Part shown: positions 33,832-43,115 of the stretch, piece after piece
Numbering within the stretch: the first letter of the stretch is position 1
Layout of the letters: each line of letters begins with the position of its first letter
Source of the DNA: Sporosarcina gallistercoris
GTDB lineage: Bacteria; Bacillota; Bacilli; Bacillales_A; Planococcaceae
Length of the DNA: 64,000 bases
Direction of reading: 5' to 3'
Assembly: GCF_014836415.1 (NCBI RefSeq)
Contig: NZ_JACSQY010000006.1
Span: 124,001 to 188,000 of the forward strand
The notes under the pieces: model-generated
The model's database searches: none
Told to the model about the DNA's origin: nothing
What the model saw: only the letters and a program-made list of their open reading frames with translations
Position numbers and translations under genes: made by a program

Positions 33832-35073
33832 TTAGAATGCCCAAGTCCCTTTTCGGAAGACGGGTTCAACTGTTCCATCGGCAAGGATTCCGTCAATGTC
33901 CATCTCACCGGACCCGACCATGAAATCGACGTGAGTGATACTTTGGTTCAAACCATTTTGTTCGAGTTCTTTGCGGCTCATTTCTTTTCCGCCATCTAGG
34001 TTAAATGCATACGCGCTGCCGATTGCTAAGTGATTCGACGCATTTTCATCAAAAAGTGTGTTATAGAATAATAGTCCTGATGCTGAAATAGGGGACTCGT
34101 GTGGGACAAGGGCAACTTCACCCAAATATTTTGCACCTTCATCCGCTTCAATCATATTTTTCAACACGTCTTGCCCTTGACCAGCAACGATATCTATAAT
34201 CTTTCCATCTTTGAAAGTGATCTTGAAATCATCGATGATTGTTCCGCCATAACTCAATGGCTTTGTACTTGAAACCACGCCGTTCACGCCCGTTTTTAAC
34301 GGAGCTGTAAACACTTCTTCAGTTGGCATATTGGCCATGAACGTTGCGCCGTCTGCGTTGACACTGCCAGCGCCGCACCACGTATGCTTTTCCGGTAATT
34401 CAATCGTCAGGTCAGTGCCTGGAGCTGTATAGTGCAGTTTGTGGTAATGCTTGTTATTCAGATAATCCACTTTTTCATGTAACTTCTGATTATGCTGTTC
34501 CCATTCGGTTACAGGATCGGTAGTGTTTGCCCGTACAGCTTTGAAAATAGCATTCCAAAGGGCAGGCACTTGTTCCGCTTCTGGTAAGTCCGGGAAGACG
34601 AGGGAAGCCCAATCAGCTGAAGGGGCGGCAACGACTGTCCAACTGAATTTGTCTGCCTGCATCATTTGACGGAACCCGTCGAGAGCTTGTCCGCTCGCTT
34701 TTTGAGCATCACGGATTCGTGAAGGATCAACATTTTTGAATAAGTCAGGACTTTGAGAAACAATGCTCATAAAGGCAGTTCCTTTTTTTGCAAGTTCCTC
34801 ACGCTCTGCAACTTTCCAAGAAGGGAATTCCGTGAACGAATCTGCTGGTGCTTGTTCGTAACGGATCCGTGATACAACATCGTCGCTCCAGTCGACAAAT
34901 ACTTGTCGGGCACCTGCTGCATAAGCCTTTTCGACGATGATTCGGACAAATTCAAGAACGTCTGTAGAAGCACTTATAAAAAGACTTTGGTCCGGTTGGA
35001 TATTTACGCCGACCTTCACAGCAAGTTCAGCGTAATGTTGTAATTGTTGCTCAAATGTATTCAATAGATTCAT
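33832..35073 (-). CDS. ampS: M29-family aminopeptidase (AmpS-like)
   Basis: A 413-residue thermophilic-type M29 metallo-aminopeptidase. Metal and substrate residues lie in NMPTEEVFTAP, LGEVALVPHESPIS, NHLAIGSAYAF and THVDFMVGSGEMDIDG, the last marking the C-terminal catalytic domain. The N-terminal half is the usual regulatory/dimer region (residues about 1-200). It should release N-terminal amino acids from peptides in the cytoplasm. The gene is monocistronic. Confidence 0.9.
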   Translation of the reverse strand: MNLLNTFEQQLQHYAELAVKVGVNIQPDQSLFISASTDVLEFVRIIVEKAYAAGARQVFVDWSDDVVSRIRYEQAPADSFTEFPSWKVAEREELAKKGTAFMSIVSQSPDLFKNVDPSRIRDAQKASGQALDGFRQMMQADKFSWTVVAAPSADWASLVFPDLPEAEQVPALWNAIFKAVRANTTDPVTEWEQHNQKLHEKVDYLNNKHYHKLHYTAPGTDLTIELPEKHTWCGAGSVNADGATFMANMPTEEVFTAPLKTGVNGVVSSTKPLSYGGTIIDDFKITFKDGKIIDIVAGQGQDVLKNMIEADEGAKYLGEVALVPHESPISASGLLFYNTLFDENASNHLAIGSAYAFNLDGGKEMSRKELEQNGLNQSITHVDFMVGSGEMDIDGILADGTVEPVFRKGTWAF

Positions 35074-35193
35074 TCCCCTTTCACAATGTAAACTAATAGT
35101 ACCAATTCCGATTTGAAAAGTGCAAAAAGAAAGACTTGAATCCGCTTACAAGGAAGAAAGAAAAGATTACCGAGATTTCTCGACCGGATTCTC

Positions 35194-35220
35194 TAAAGAA
35201 AACTCAATTTATGACGAAAT
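35194..35220 (+). promoter_or_regulatory. Sigma-D-like promoter of motAB
   Basis: TAAA (35194-35197), a spacer of exactly 15 bases, then GACGAAAT (35213-35220). The consensus is TAAA-N15-GCCGATAT, with six of eight -10 positions matching. It lies 33 bases before motA, as expected for the motility sigma factor. Confidence 0.7.
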
Positions 35221-35253
35221 AAATAGAAGAATGAAAGACATGGAGGTCTTTGC

Positions 35254-36069
35254 ATGGATTTATCAACGGTGTTTGGTTTAATAATCGGTGTCGTAGCATT
35301 AGTGGTCGGCATGTTTTTAAAAGGTGCGGCACTCTCAAGCCTGATTAACCCCGCGGCTATTTTGATTATTATATTTGGTACGATAGCTTCGGTTGTCATC
35401 GCATTTCCGATGAATGAAATTAAACGTGTCCCTAGACTTTTCGGGGTGATCTTTAAAGAGCAGAAATTATCTTCTGATGCAGATATTATTCGAATGTTTT
35501 CTTCATGGGCTGATGTCGCAAGAAGAGAAGGACTTCTTTCACTCGAAGCACAAACAGATTCAATCGAGGATCCTTTCTTGAAAAATGGACTTGGTCTTGC
35601 GATCGATGGTCAAAATGCGGATTATATTCGAGATGTTCTCGGTGAAGAAGTGGACGCGATGGCAGATAGGCATAGTGCAGGTTCTCTGATTTTCTCTCAA
35701 GCGGGTACGTATGCACCTACGCTCGGTGTACTCGGAGCGGTTATTGGTCTGATTGCTGCACTAGGGGATATGAATGATATCGAAAAACTGGGACATGCCA
35801 TTTCGGCAGCGTTCATCGCTACCTTACTAGGTATTTTTACAGGATATGTGCTTTGGCATCCATTTGCAAACAAACTGAAGCGCAAGTCCGCAGAAGAGGT
35901 ACGACAGAAGAATATGATGATCGAGGGCATCCTTTCTGTATTGGAAGGAGAAGCTCCTCGCGTCATAGAACAGAAGTTATCTTCTTATCTATCCATGGAG
36001 GAACGTCGCAAGCTTGCTAATGCAGATCCGAAAGGCAAGGAGGCGGGAGAAGTTGCCGAAGAAGCGTAA
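35254..36069 (+). CDS. motA: Flagellar motor stator protein MotA
   Basis: Proton-driven stator subunit of the flagellar motor, four transmembrane helices and a large cytoplasmic loop, 271 residues. The hallmark SQAGTYAPTLGVLGAVIGLI (about residues 146-165) and the final helix AFIATLLGIFTGYVLWHPFANKLKRKS region (from about 188) closely match remembered B. subtilis MotA. Charged loop residues that contact the rotor are present in MFSSWADVARREGLL. It overlaps motB by 17 bases. Confidence 0.95.
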   Translation: MDLSTVFGLIIGVVALVVGMFLKGAALSSLINPAAILIIIFGTIASVVIAFPMNEIKRVPRLFGVIFKEQKLSSDADIIRMFSSWADVARREGLLSLEAQTDSIEDPFLKNGLGLAIDGQNADYIRDVLGEEVDAMADRHSAGSLIFSQAGTYAPTLGVLGAVIGLIAALGDMNDIEKLGHAISAAFIATLLGIFTGYVLWHPFANKLKRKSAEEVRQKNMMIEGILSVLEGEAPRVIEQKLSSYLSMEERRKLANADPKGKEAGEVAEEA

Positions 36070-36811
36070 GCGCAAAAGAGATGATGGTCACGTCGACGAA
36101 TCCTGGCTTTTACCCTATTCCGACTTGTTAACATTGCTACTTGCCCTGTTCATCGTGTTGTTTGCTTCGAGCTCTATTGATGAGGCGAAGTTCAGTCAAA
36201 TCTCATCAGTGTTTAGTGAGGTTTTTGATGGAGGTAAAGGGGTGATGGATAGTTCTTCTCCAACTACTGTCCCTGTACCGCAAGAAGATGCAGGTGCAGG
36301 GAATGAAAATTCATCCTATTTAGAGGACCAGCGATCTCTTGGTGAGATTCAAGAAAATCTTGAGAACTATATAGCTGAGAATGAACTGGAAGGCCAGTTT
36401 GACACAAAACTCACTGAAGAAGGATTACTGGTCACTATACGTGACAGTGTTCTGTTCAACACAGGCAGTGCCGAGATTGACACGCAATATCGTTCGGTTG
36501 CAGCGGATATTGCGAAGTTACTTGTATTTGAAAAGCCTAGGCAAATCGTAATTGCAGGTCATACGGATAACGTACCTATGGTGAGCGGCCAGTATAAATC
36601 GAACTGGGAGCTCAGCGTCATGCGGGCGGTCAATTTCCTATCGATCATCGCTGAAAATGACAAAGTGGATCCGATGACGTTCAGTGCAAAAGGGTACGGT
36701 GAATTCCGTCCGATTGCCCCGAATGATACAGAAGCTAACCGAGCTAAAAACAGACGGGTTGAAGTCTTGATCCAACCGCTTGTATTAAAAGACGGGTCAG
36801 CATTTGAATAA
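36053..36811 (+). CDS. motB: Flagellar motor stator protein MotB
   Basis: Peptidoglycan-anchored stator partner. The basic N-terminus is followed by DESWLLPYSDLLTLLLALFI, which carries the essential proton-binding aspartate at about residue 23. A linker leads to an OmpA-like peptidoglycan-binding domain (GHTDNVP, NRAKNRRVEVLI). TTG at 36053 is preferred because AAGGAGG lies nine bases upstream, inside motA, and the protein then begins with the usual basic run; an ATG-type start at 36014 would add 13 residues. Confidence 0.93.
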   Translation: MPKKRKRKRDDGHVDESWLLPYSDLLTLLLALFIVLFASSSIDEAKFSQISSVFSEVFDGGKGVMDSSSPTTVPVPQEDAGAGNENSSYLEDQRSLGEIQENLENYIAENELEGQFDTKLTEEGLLVTIRDSVLFNTGSAEIDTQYRSVAADIAKLLVFEKPRQIVIAGHTDNVPMVSGQYKSNWELSVMRAVNFLSIIAENDKVDPMTFSAKGYGEFRPIAPNDTEANRAKNRRVEVLIQPLVLKDGSAFE

Positions 36812-36817
36812 TTCCCA

Positions 36818-36859
36818 TACAAAAAGCGACTCCCGTTACAAAGGGGTCGCTTTTTGTAT
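36818..36859. terminator. Bidirectional terminator after motAB
   Basis: ATACAAAAAGCGAC pairs with GTCGCTTTTTGTAT. Confidence 0.88.
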
Positions 36860-36874
36860 GTTTCCTTATCGTAA

Positions 36875-37096
36875 TCATCCGCGAAGCGAACCGAGTTCTG
36901 CCACAATGGCCTGCATCTCGTTCGGAGTAATCGTATCACGCTTCATGACCATTTCATAAATGTAATGGAGATCTTCGTATTTTGATGTGCTGAAGTTCTC
37001 GGACTTCATCGCATCCACATTCACCATGCGAAGTTTTTCTTTGATTTGATTAATCATATACGCAACATTTTCAGGAGTTGGTTGAGTTAAGTCCAT
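36875..37096 (-). CDS. yfkK: DUF1128 protein (YfkK-like)
   Basis: A 73-residue helical protein with the DUF1128 ending YEDLHYIYEMVMKRDTITPNEMQ. It matches remembered B. subtilis YfkK over its length. The function is unknown; the family is confined to Bacillales. It lies near yfkH-, map(yflG)- and yfmL-type genes, showing partial conservation of that chromosomal block. Confidence 0.85.
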   Translation of the reverse strand: MDLTQPTPENVAYMINQIKEKLRMVNVDAMKSENFSTSKYEDLHYIYEMVMKRDTITPNEMQAIVAELGSLRG

Positions 37097-37136
37097 AGTT
37101 TTTCCGCCTTTCGCAATCTAGGACTTAATCATTCCA

Positions 37137-38513
37137 TTATTTAGACTTACTGTCAACAGGAAGACCTGTTTTCAGACGTTTCTCTTCCTGGATTTTTGCT
37201 TGGAAACGTTTAGACTCCATTACAATGACACCAGACAAGCCGAGAAGGCCGATAAGGTTCGGAATTGCCATTAGACCGTTGAGAACGTCCGCAAGTGTCC
37301 ACACAACGTCGAGGGAAGCTGTAGCTCCAACGAAAATGAAAAGTACGAAAATGACGCGGTAACCGAATACAGCCTTTGGATTCGGGAATAAGTATTGGAA
37401 GCATTTCTCTCCATAATAACTCCATCCTAAAATGGTGGAGGAAGCAAAGAAGATGAGTCCGATTGTAACAATGATCGGTCCGGCTCCGCCGAGGAATGTG
37501 CCGAACGCTTCACCAGTCAAAGCGCCTTTGTCGATGCCTTTGTTCCATTGACCAGACATGACAATCGTTACACCAGTGATTGAACAGATGATCAATGTAT
37601 CAAAGAGTACTTGCGTCATGGAAATAAGCGCTTGACGTCCCGGCATATCTGTCTTTGCTGCTGCTGCAGCAATTGGTGCAGATCCGAGACCAGCTTCGTT
37701 TGAGAAAAGTCCGCGTGCTACTCCAAAACGGATGACTGTACCAATTGCTCCACCTGCAAGTGCTTGACCAGAAAATGCATCGCTGAAAATGAGACCGAAT
37801 GCAGCCGGAACCAAGTCGAAGTTCAGAATAATGATAATAGCACCAGCAATGAAATAGAAAAGTGCCATAATCGGTACAAAGAATGCTGTGACTCGCCCGA
37901 TTGACTTGATACCGCCTAATATGACAAGGGCTCCAAAAATGACGAGCGCGATTCCTGTAACCCAGAAAGGTACGTTGAACGAGCTGTTCATAGCGTCTGC
38001 AATGGCTTTGGATTGCGTTCCGTTACCAATACCGAACGCTGCAAATGCGCCAAAGATAGCAAAGAGGACACCTAGCCATTTTTGTTTAAGGCCGTGTTCC
38101 AAATAATACATCGGTCCGCCGGCCATTTGGCCATTGGCATCTTTCACACGGTATTTAACTGCCAAAATCGCTTCTCCATATTTTGTTGCCATTCCGAATA
38201 ATCCTGCAACCCACATCCAGAATATGGCGCCTGGACCACCAGTAGCAACAGCACTGGCAACCCCTACGATGTTACCGACACCGACAGTTGCAGCCATAGC
38301 TGTCATCAGCGCCTGGAATTGAGAGATGTCGCCATCAGCTTTTTTATCATGATTCCTGGAAAACACTTGTTTCAAAGAATAAGGCAATAATCGGATCTGA
38401 ATGAAAGTAAGTCGGAAAGTTAAAAATATCCCCGTTCCGACAAGTAAGATCAGCAATGGCGGTCCCCAAATGATATCGCTCATCTTTCCTAAAATTGCTT
38501 GTACTTGTTCCAT
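37137..38513 (-). CDS. Sodium:alanine symporter, AGCS family
   Basis: A polytopic symporter of 458 residues with about ten helices. The AGCS signature GPGAIFWMWVAGLFGMATKY (about residues 92-111) and YREEAGLGSAP-like SNEAGLGSAPIAAAAAKTD are present. It should import alanine or glycine with sodium. GGGG-rich AAGGGGGG precedes the ATG. A sigma-A promoter lies at 38634-38662. Confidence 0.9.
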   Translation of the reverse strand: MEQVQAILGKMSDIIWGPPLLILLVGTGIFLTFRLTFIQIRLLPYSLKQVFSRNHDKKADGDISQFQALMTAMAATVGVGNIVGVASAVATGGPGAIFWMWVAGLFGMATKYGEAILAVKYRVKDANGQMAGGPMYYLEHGLKQKWLGVLFAIFGAFAAFGIGNGTQSKAIADAMNSSFNVPFWVTGIALVIFGALVILGGIKSIGRVTAFFVPIMALFYFIAGAIIIILNFDLVPAAFGLIFSDAFSGQALAGGAIGTVIRFGVARGLFSNEAGLGSAPIAAAAAKTDMPGRQALISMTQVLFDTLIICSITGVTIVMSGQWNKGIDKGALTGEAFGTFLGGAGPIIVTIGLIFFASSTILGWSYYGEKCFQYLFPNPKAVFGYRVIFVLFIFVGATASLDVVWTLADVLNGLMAIPNLIGLLGLSGVIVMESKRFQAKIQEEKRLKTGLPVDSKSK

Positions 38514-38633
38514 CCCAATTCCCCCCTTGTTGTTTGACCAACTATATGTTTGTAAGTACGTAGAAAGAAGTAGTCACCTCCTATGAGAAGAAAGATTCAA
38601 ACTAATGTAACTAGTTCGTGTTATTAAGTACTA

Positions 38634-38662
38634 ATATTGCGAAACTTCTGTGCATACGTCAA
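38634..38662 (-). promoter_or_regulatory. Sigma-A promoter of the alanine symporter gene
   Basis: On the minus strand TTGACG (38657-38662) and CAATAT (38634-38639) are 17 bases apart. The leader of about 120 bases shows no recognised riboswitch. Confidence 0.55.
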
Positions 38663-38754
38663 GTACTTTTTTTAGCCAGACAGATTTGTTTGTTTTTTAC
38701 TTACTCGGGTATAATACGGTAAGCAATTAAGTAATTTAAATGGAGGTAATTTTA

Positions 38755-39120
38755 ATGGGGAATAGTAAACTTGGTAAATTCATATTTCTAGGCGCTTTGC
38801 TTGGTGGCGCAGCTGCACTGCTCGATCGTTCCACGCGTGATTCTTTGATGGGCACTTCGAAAAAGGCGGCAAATGAAATTTCGTATTACGCAAAGAATCC
38901 GGAAAACTTGAAACAAAAATTGGTAGATCAGAAAGACAAATTCCAAGCTGCTTATGAACAATTATCCGGTGATGTATCTTACATCAAGGAACAAGTTGAA
39001 GAACTTAAAGCGCTGACACCACAGGTGAAGGAATTGGTAACGGACACGAAGGAGACGTTCGCAGATTCGAAGGAAGAGTATGAAACCATTATTAAGGATT
39101 CGCAAACAGCCACCTCATAA
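38755..39120 (+). CDS. YtxH-domain small membrane-associated protein
   Basis: A 121-residue protein. The N-terminal KLGKFIFLGALLGGAAALLD is a glycine-rich helix typical of YtxH-type proteins, followed by a charged coiled-coil-forming region (about 55-115). GGAGGT supports the ATG at 38755. It is followed after 27 bases by the YihY-family gene and is probably co-transcribed. YtxH proteins are often stress-induced; no biochemical role is known. Confidence 0.72.
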   Translation: MGNSKLGKFIFLGALLGGAAALLDRSTRDSLMGTSKKAANEISYYAKNPENLKQKLVDQKDKFQAAYEQLSGDVSYIKEQVEELKALTPQVKELVTDTKETFADSKEEYETIIKDSQTATS

Positions 39121-39147
39121 GGCATGAAGTGAGAGGAGTGAAACGTT

Positions 39148-40176
39148 TTGAAAGAAGACAAAAACAACTTGTCCGATGGGTCGCCTTCACTTAAAAAGGC
39201 CCATCAGGACAAACCGTACATAAACGAACTATCGCATCGTTCCAATGAGGATGGTAACAAATTTTCGGATTCGAAAGTAGGCAGTTTTGTCACAGATATC
39301 CAAGAAGGGGACATACATACATTCGACGTGACTACAAAAGAAGGTTTTTTGAAAGAATTGATCTTGCGCATTAAAACAGTCGATGTATCGGGGCTTGGTG
39401 CTGAACTCTCCTACTTCTTCCTGCTTTCCATGTTTCCGATGCTCATTTTCCTTTTCACATTATTGCCGTATTTGAATTTGGATCAGGATCAGGTCATGCT
39501 CTTTATAAGGGATTACGCACCGGCAGAAGTGGCATCCATGATCAGTGATGTACTTGACCAAGTGCTGACGAATAAAAATGGAGGACTGTTGTCTGTTGGT
39601 ATTCTAGCAACTCTTTGGTCAGCTTCCAAAGGGATGAATGCACTGACAAAAGCGTTGAACCGTTCCTATTTTAAAGAGGACTCCCGATCATTTGTTGTCC
39701 AGCGGGGAATGTCGATTGTCTTTACGGTCATGCTTGTGCTTGTAGTAGTAGTGGCTCTCGCTTTACCTGTCTTTGGAGAACAGATCGGTTCAGTCGTCTT
39801 TTCCTATCTAGGATTTGAAGATGGTTTCAATACGTTGTGGAATCAGTTGCGTTTCATCATACCGCCTGTGTTAATTGCAGTCGTTTTCACACTCATTTAT
39901 TGGTTAGTGCCTGATGTGAAGCTACCGTTTAAAACGGCACTCCCTGGAGCTTTGTTTGCAACGATAGGTTGGATAATTACTACTCTCGGATTCTCATTTT
40001 ACGTTTCCAATTTCGGAAACTATGCAAATACGTATGGCAGTATCGGAACGATCATCATTCTTATGTTATGGCTCTATTTCTCAGCCATCATTCTCATGAT
40101 TGGCGGGCAAATCAATGCCGTCATGAAAGAGCGGGCAGAACGGATTAAACAAATAAAAAGCAATGCCACGGTGTAA
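39148..40176 (+). CDS. YihY/BrkB-family membrane protein (YfkH-like)
   Basis: An integral membrane protein of the UPF0761 family, once misnamed ribonuclease BN, with 342 residues. It has six helices and motifs LGAELSYFFLLSMFPMLIFL, GLLSVGILATLWSASKGMNA and YGSIGTIIILMLWLYFSAII. The first roughly 60 residues are hydrophilic and extra compared with the family core. TTG at 39148 has GAGAGGAG nearby. The function is unknown; neighbourhood fits B. subtilis yfkH. Confidence 0.87.
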   Translation: MKEDKNNLSDGSPSLKKAHQDKPYINELSHRSNEDGNKFSDSKVGSFVTDIQEGDIHTFDVTTKEGFLKELILRIKTVDVSGLGAELSYFFLLSMFPMLIFLFTLLPYLNLDQDQVMLFIRDYAPAEVASMISDVLDQVLTNKNGGLLSVGILATLWSASKGMNALTKALNRSYFKEDSRSFVVQRGMSIVFTVMLVLVVVVALALPVFGEQIGSVVFSYLGFEDGFNTLWNQLRFIIPPVLIAVVFTLIYWLVPDVKLPFKTALPGALFATIGWIITTLGFSFYVSNFGNYANTYGSIGTIIILMLWLYFSAIILMIGGQINAVMKERAERIKQIKSNATV

Positions 40177-40194
40177 TCCGCAGCATTGCTTTTT
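40156..40194. terminator. Bidirectional terminator overlapping the end of the YihY-family gene
   Basis: AAAAGCAATGC pairs with GCATTGCTTTT; the first arm contains coding sequence of the final codons, and the second arm reaches the converging pfeT stop. Confidence 0.8.
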
Positions 40195-42097
40195 ACTTTG
40201 TTGTATTGAGCATTCGTAATCCATTTAAGATGACAAGAATCGTGCTTCCTTCATGACCGATTACCCCTAGCGGTAAATCCACGACTTGCATGAAGTTGGA
40301 TATGATGAGCATCGCGATGACGAGAATCGAGAAGAATACATTCTGTTTTACAATACGCTGCATTTTTCTCGATAATTTGATTGTGTAGGGGAGCTTCGTC
40401 AAGTCATTTTTCATGAGAACCACATCTGCTGTTTCCAATGCGACGTCTGTTCCTTCACCCATCGAAATTCCACTTGTTGCTGTAGCGAGCGCAGGTGCAT
40501 CATTAATGCCGTCTCCCACCATACCGACCGCTCCGTATTGCTCCATCAATTCCTTCACTTTCTTCACTTTCATATCTGGAAGACAGTTGGCTGTATAAGA
40601 ATCGATCCCGGCTTGGGAAGCAATCGCTTTTGCAGTTTTTTCATTATCTCCCGTCAGCATAATTGTTTTCAAACCAGCCTTTTTAAGCTCTTGGATCGCT
40701 TCTATCGCCTCAGGTCGGAGGACGTCTTGTAGTGCGGCCGCGGCTAGAATCCCTTCCTGATCTTTAATGAATAGAATCGTTTTACCTTCTTCAGCAAAAG
40801 CAAAGGCGGATCCATTATGAAATGCTTTAGCTTCTTCGATTCCGACAAATCGCGGACTACCAACGATCACTTCGCCTTCAGGCGGAAATGCCCGCAAGCC
40901 GTTACCTGGAACTTCTTCAATATCGAAGTCACGTCGCATCGGAACTTCTTGAGTGAGGGCGTATGCTGTAATGGCAGTCGCTAATGGATGATTCGAACGA
41001 GACTCGATACCTGCTAAAAGGGACAATGCGTCTGCGACAGAAGCACCTTCACGTACGATGAAATCCGTCACTACAGGTTTGCCCGTCGTTAACGTCCCGG
41101 TTTTATCAAACACAATGGCCTTTAGTGAGCTTAAATGTTCCAGATGAATGCCGCCTTTGAATAAGACGCCGCGCTTTGCTCCATTAGAGACAGCAGCGAG
41201 AGTAGCAGGCATGATGGATGCTACAAGAGCGCATGGAGAGGCAACAACGAGAAGGACGATAGCCCGATAGAATGTTGTTGTCCAGTCCCAACCGAATACA
41301 AAGTGAGGTAAGAACATCATAAGGGCAACAGTAAGGAGTACAACCTTGACGTAGCTGCCTTCGAATCGTTCGATGAACTGCTGAGAAGGAGACTTTTCAC
41401 TTTGTGCGTTTTGCACCATCGTAATAATCTTTTGAAACAACGACTCACTGCTTGGCTTTGTCATTTCCATTTCGATGACACCGCTAATATTTACCGTACC
41501 TGCAAATAATTCATCATCCGCACGCTTATCAGCAGGAACGGATTCGCCGTTAATGGCGGACATATCGACAGACGTACTGCCTTTTCGTACAATCCCATCG
41601 ACTGGAATCCGTTCACCCGGTTTAACGAGCAAGCGGTCACCAACTGTCAGGGAGGCAGTCGGCACATTCACTTCAGAACCGTCGTCCTGAATGAGCCAGG
41701 CTTCTTCAGGCTGCAACTCCATGAGGGAAGAAATTTCTTTATGGCTTTTATTCATTGTATACGTTTCAAGCGCACCGCTTAACGCGAAGATGAAAATCAG
41801 GATGGCCCCTTCAGCCCAATAACCGATAATAGCTGAACCGACCGCTGCAAGGATCATTAGCATTTCCACATTCAATTCTTTGTTTTTAATGGTTTCTTCG
41901 ATTCCTTCTTTTGCTTTGGCATACCCTCCAATCAAAAAAGCCGTTACATACAAACCGATTGAAAAGAGTTCAGCCCCGTTTTTACCGCTTAACCAAGCTG
42001 CTAAAATGAGGATTCCCGAGAGAATAGCTAATGCGAGTTCAATATGTTCTTTCCAGTCCGCTGATTTTGGCAGTTCACTGTTTGCATGCGTTGTCAT
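40193..42097 (-). CDS. pfeT: P1B-4 metal-exporting ATPase, PfeT/ZosA type
   Basis: A P-type ATPase of 634 residues without N-terminal metal-binding domains. It has phosphorylation motif DKTGTLTTG, TM6 motif SPC (ASPCALVAS) instead of CPC, and HEGST in the last helices (VIGHEGSTILVI), the pair that defines P1B-4 transporters. B. subtilis PfeT (formerly YkvW/ZosA) exports ferrous iron under PerR and Fur control, and both kinds of box are found upstream here. Iron efflux is therefore the best call; cobalt or zinc transport is possible. AGGAGGGG precedes the ATG. Confidence 0.85.
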   Translation of the reverse strand: MTTHANSELPKSADWKEHIELALAILSGILILAAWLSGKNGAELFSIGLYVTAFLIGGYAKAKEGIEETIKNKELNVEMLMILAAVGSAIIGYWAEGAILIFIFALSGALETYTMNKSHKEISSLMELQPEEAWLIQDDGSEVNVPTASLTVGDRLLVKPGERIPVDGIVRKGSTSVDMSAINGESVPADKRADDELFAGTVNISGVIEMEMTKPSSESLFQKIITMVQNAQSEKSPSQQFIERFEGSYVKVVLLTVALMMFLPHFVFGWDWTTTFYRAIVLLVVASPCALVASIMPATLAAVSNGAKRGVLFKGGIHLEHLSSLKAIVFDKTGTLTTGKPVVTDFIVREGASVADALSLLAGIESRSNHPLATAITAYALTQEVPMRRDFDIEEVPGNGLRAFPPEGEVIVGSPRFVGIEEAKAFHNGSAFAFAEEGKTILFIKDQEGILAAAALQDVLRPEAIEAIQELKKAGLKTIMLTGDNEKTAKAIASQAGIDSYTANCLPDMKVKKVKELMEQYGAVGMVGDGINDAPALATATSGISMGEGTDVALETADVVLMKNDLTKLPYTIKLSRKMQRIVKQNVFFSILVIAMLIISNFMQVVDLPLGVIGHEGSTILVILNGLRMLNTTK

Positions 42098-42112
42098 AAT
42101 ACCCCTCCTAAT

Positions 42113-42127
42113 TGAGAATGAATTTCA
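42113..42127 (-). promoter_or_regulatory. Fur-like box in the pfeT leader
   Basis: TGAGAATGAATTTCA (plus strand) fits the 7-1-7 Fur pattern imperfectly and shares a 19-base identical stretch with the second box of the heme operon at 2897-2911. It lies just upstream of the ribosome binding site. Confidence 0.55.
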
Positions 42128-42153
42128 CTTTCATTTACCTTATAAAAGTCACA

Positions 42154-42182
42154 AAGTCGGATTCCATGGGGGAATCCGACTT
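42154..42182 (-). other. Leader hairpin between pfeT promoter and start
   Basis: AAGTCGGATTCC pairs perfectly with GGAATCCGACTT across a five-base loop. On the minus strand it is followed by TTGTGACTTTT, a weak T-rich tail, so an attenuator is possible. Confidence 0.6.
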
Positions 42183-42202
42183 AAATAATATCTGTTACTA
42201 CT

Positions 42203-42231
42203 TTATAATAACTATTAATAGTAGTATATCA
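42203..42231 (-). promoter_or_regulatory. PerR box and extended -10 promoter of pfeT
   Basis: TTATAATAACTATTA (42203-42217) matches the PerR consensus TTATAATnATTATAA at 12 of 14 positions. On the minus strand TGATATACT (42223-42231), an extended -10, lies immediately upstream of it, so PerR bound here would block transcription. Confidence 0.62.
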
Positions 42232-42298
42232 TAGTTGAGAATAAAGTGTTAGAGTATGTTTTGTTTTTAAAGAAGAATAATTTTTATGTATACAAAAA

Positions 42299-42322
42299 AG
42301 TAGAGGCTTTTAAACCTCTGCT
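42299..42322 (-). terminator. Terminator hairpin, left target-site copy of element C
   Basis: AGTAGAGG ... CCTCTGCT stem with the T run on its minus-strand downstream side (ACTTTTTTG). It recurs at 43203-43226 with 23 of 24 identical bases. Confidence 0.82.
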
Positions 42323-42399
42323 CAGACTGTAAACAAACTTCAGTAATCAGGGGGTTGCCTACAGTCTTTTCTCTTTTACAATAGTATTAACTAGAAAAA

Positions 42400-42527
42400 G
42401 TTGATTTCCGCTGCGAGCGGACGCTTTCCGAGGGGCTTGCTCTCAGCCGCTTCCCTCGCTTTGCTCAGTCCAGGGTCTTCGAGCTTCGCTGATCCCTCAG
42501 GAGTCGCCGCTCTCCGCTACAATCAAC
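42400..42527 (+). repeat. GC-rich subterminal module, left, copy C
   Basis: It begins GTTGATTTCCGCTGCGAG and ends CAATCAAC, nearly identical to 6837-6964. Confidence 0.75.
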
Positions 42528-42551
42528 GGAATCTCCCAACTATCGAATGAG

Positions 42552-42990
42552 GTGATGGAATTGATGACGAAGAATCAAGTGAATGAACGGGAACAGATGG
42601 AAATGCTTACAATCGAACAGTTAGTTCCACAAGACCATCTGGTTCGTAAATTAGATGCAGCAATTGATTTTTCTTTCATTTATCCATTAGTTGAAGATCT
42701 CTATTCATTATTTGGGAGACCCAGCATAGATCCAGTTGTACTCATTAAAATGACATTCATGAAATCAAAAAAATATACGGAAAACGCAAAGAGACGGTTG
42801 AACAAGTCTTTGCCGACGCCGAGGAGAAGCATGGTATGCGATGGACAACCCTGAGAGGACTTAAAAAAATGTCTATGCAGGCGATGCTAACTTTCGCTGC
42901 CCAAAATCTGAAGAAACTTGCCAGCTGGACATGGATCCCATCTGTAAGGGAAAATGCACATGCATATGGAATGTCCTATGGGATATCGAG
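42552..42990 (+). pseudogene. Internally deleted transposase (IS1182 family), copy C
   Basis: The N-terminus (LTIEQLVPQDHLVRKLDAAI, then PSIDPVVLIKMTF) is intact for about 70 codons. It is joined near 42755 directly to C-terminal sequence read in another frame (IYGKRKETVEQVF, then MRWTTLRGLKKMSMQAML). The deletion removes most of the DDE domain. Confidence 0.82.
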
Positions 42991-43115
42991 TTGATTGGAG
43001 AGCAGGTCGGCGACTCCTGGGGGATCAGCGCAGCGCGAAGACCCCGCAGGAGCAAAGCGACGAGGAGGCTGAGGGCAAGCCCCCTGGAAAGCGTCCGACC
43101 GGAACGGAGATCAAC
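42990..43115 (-). repeat. GC-rich subterminal module, right, copy C
   Basis: The reverse complement begins GTTGATCTCCGTTCCGG and is the inward-facing partner of 42400-42527. Confidence 0.75.

Noticed and set aside
38514..38633. Possible glycine or other riboswitch in the alanine symporter leader
   Set aside because: The leader shows none of the conserved glycine-aptamer segments and no terminator-type expression platform.
40193..42097. Copper or cadmium exporter (CopA/CadA)
   Set aside because: The protein lacks N-terminal CXXC domains and has SPC plus HEGST instead of CPC, which fits the P1B-4 group.
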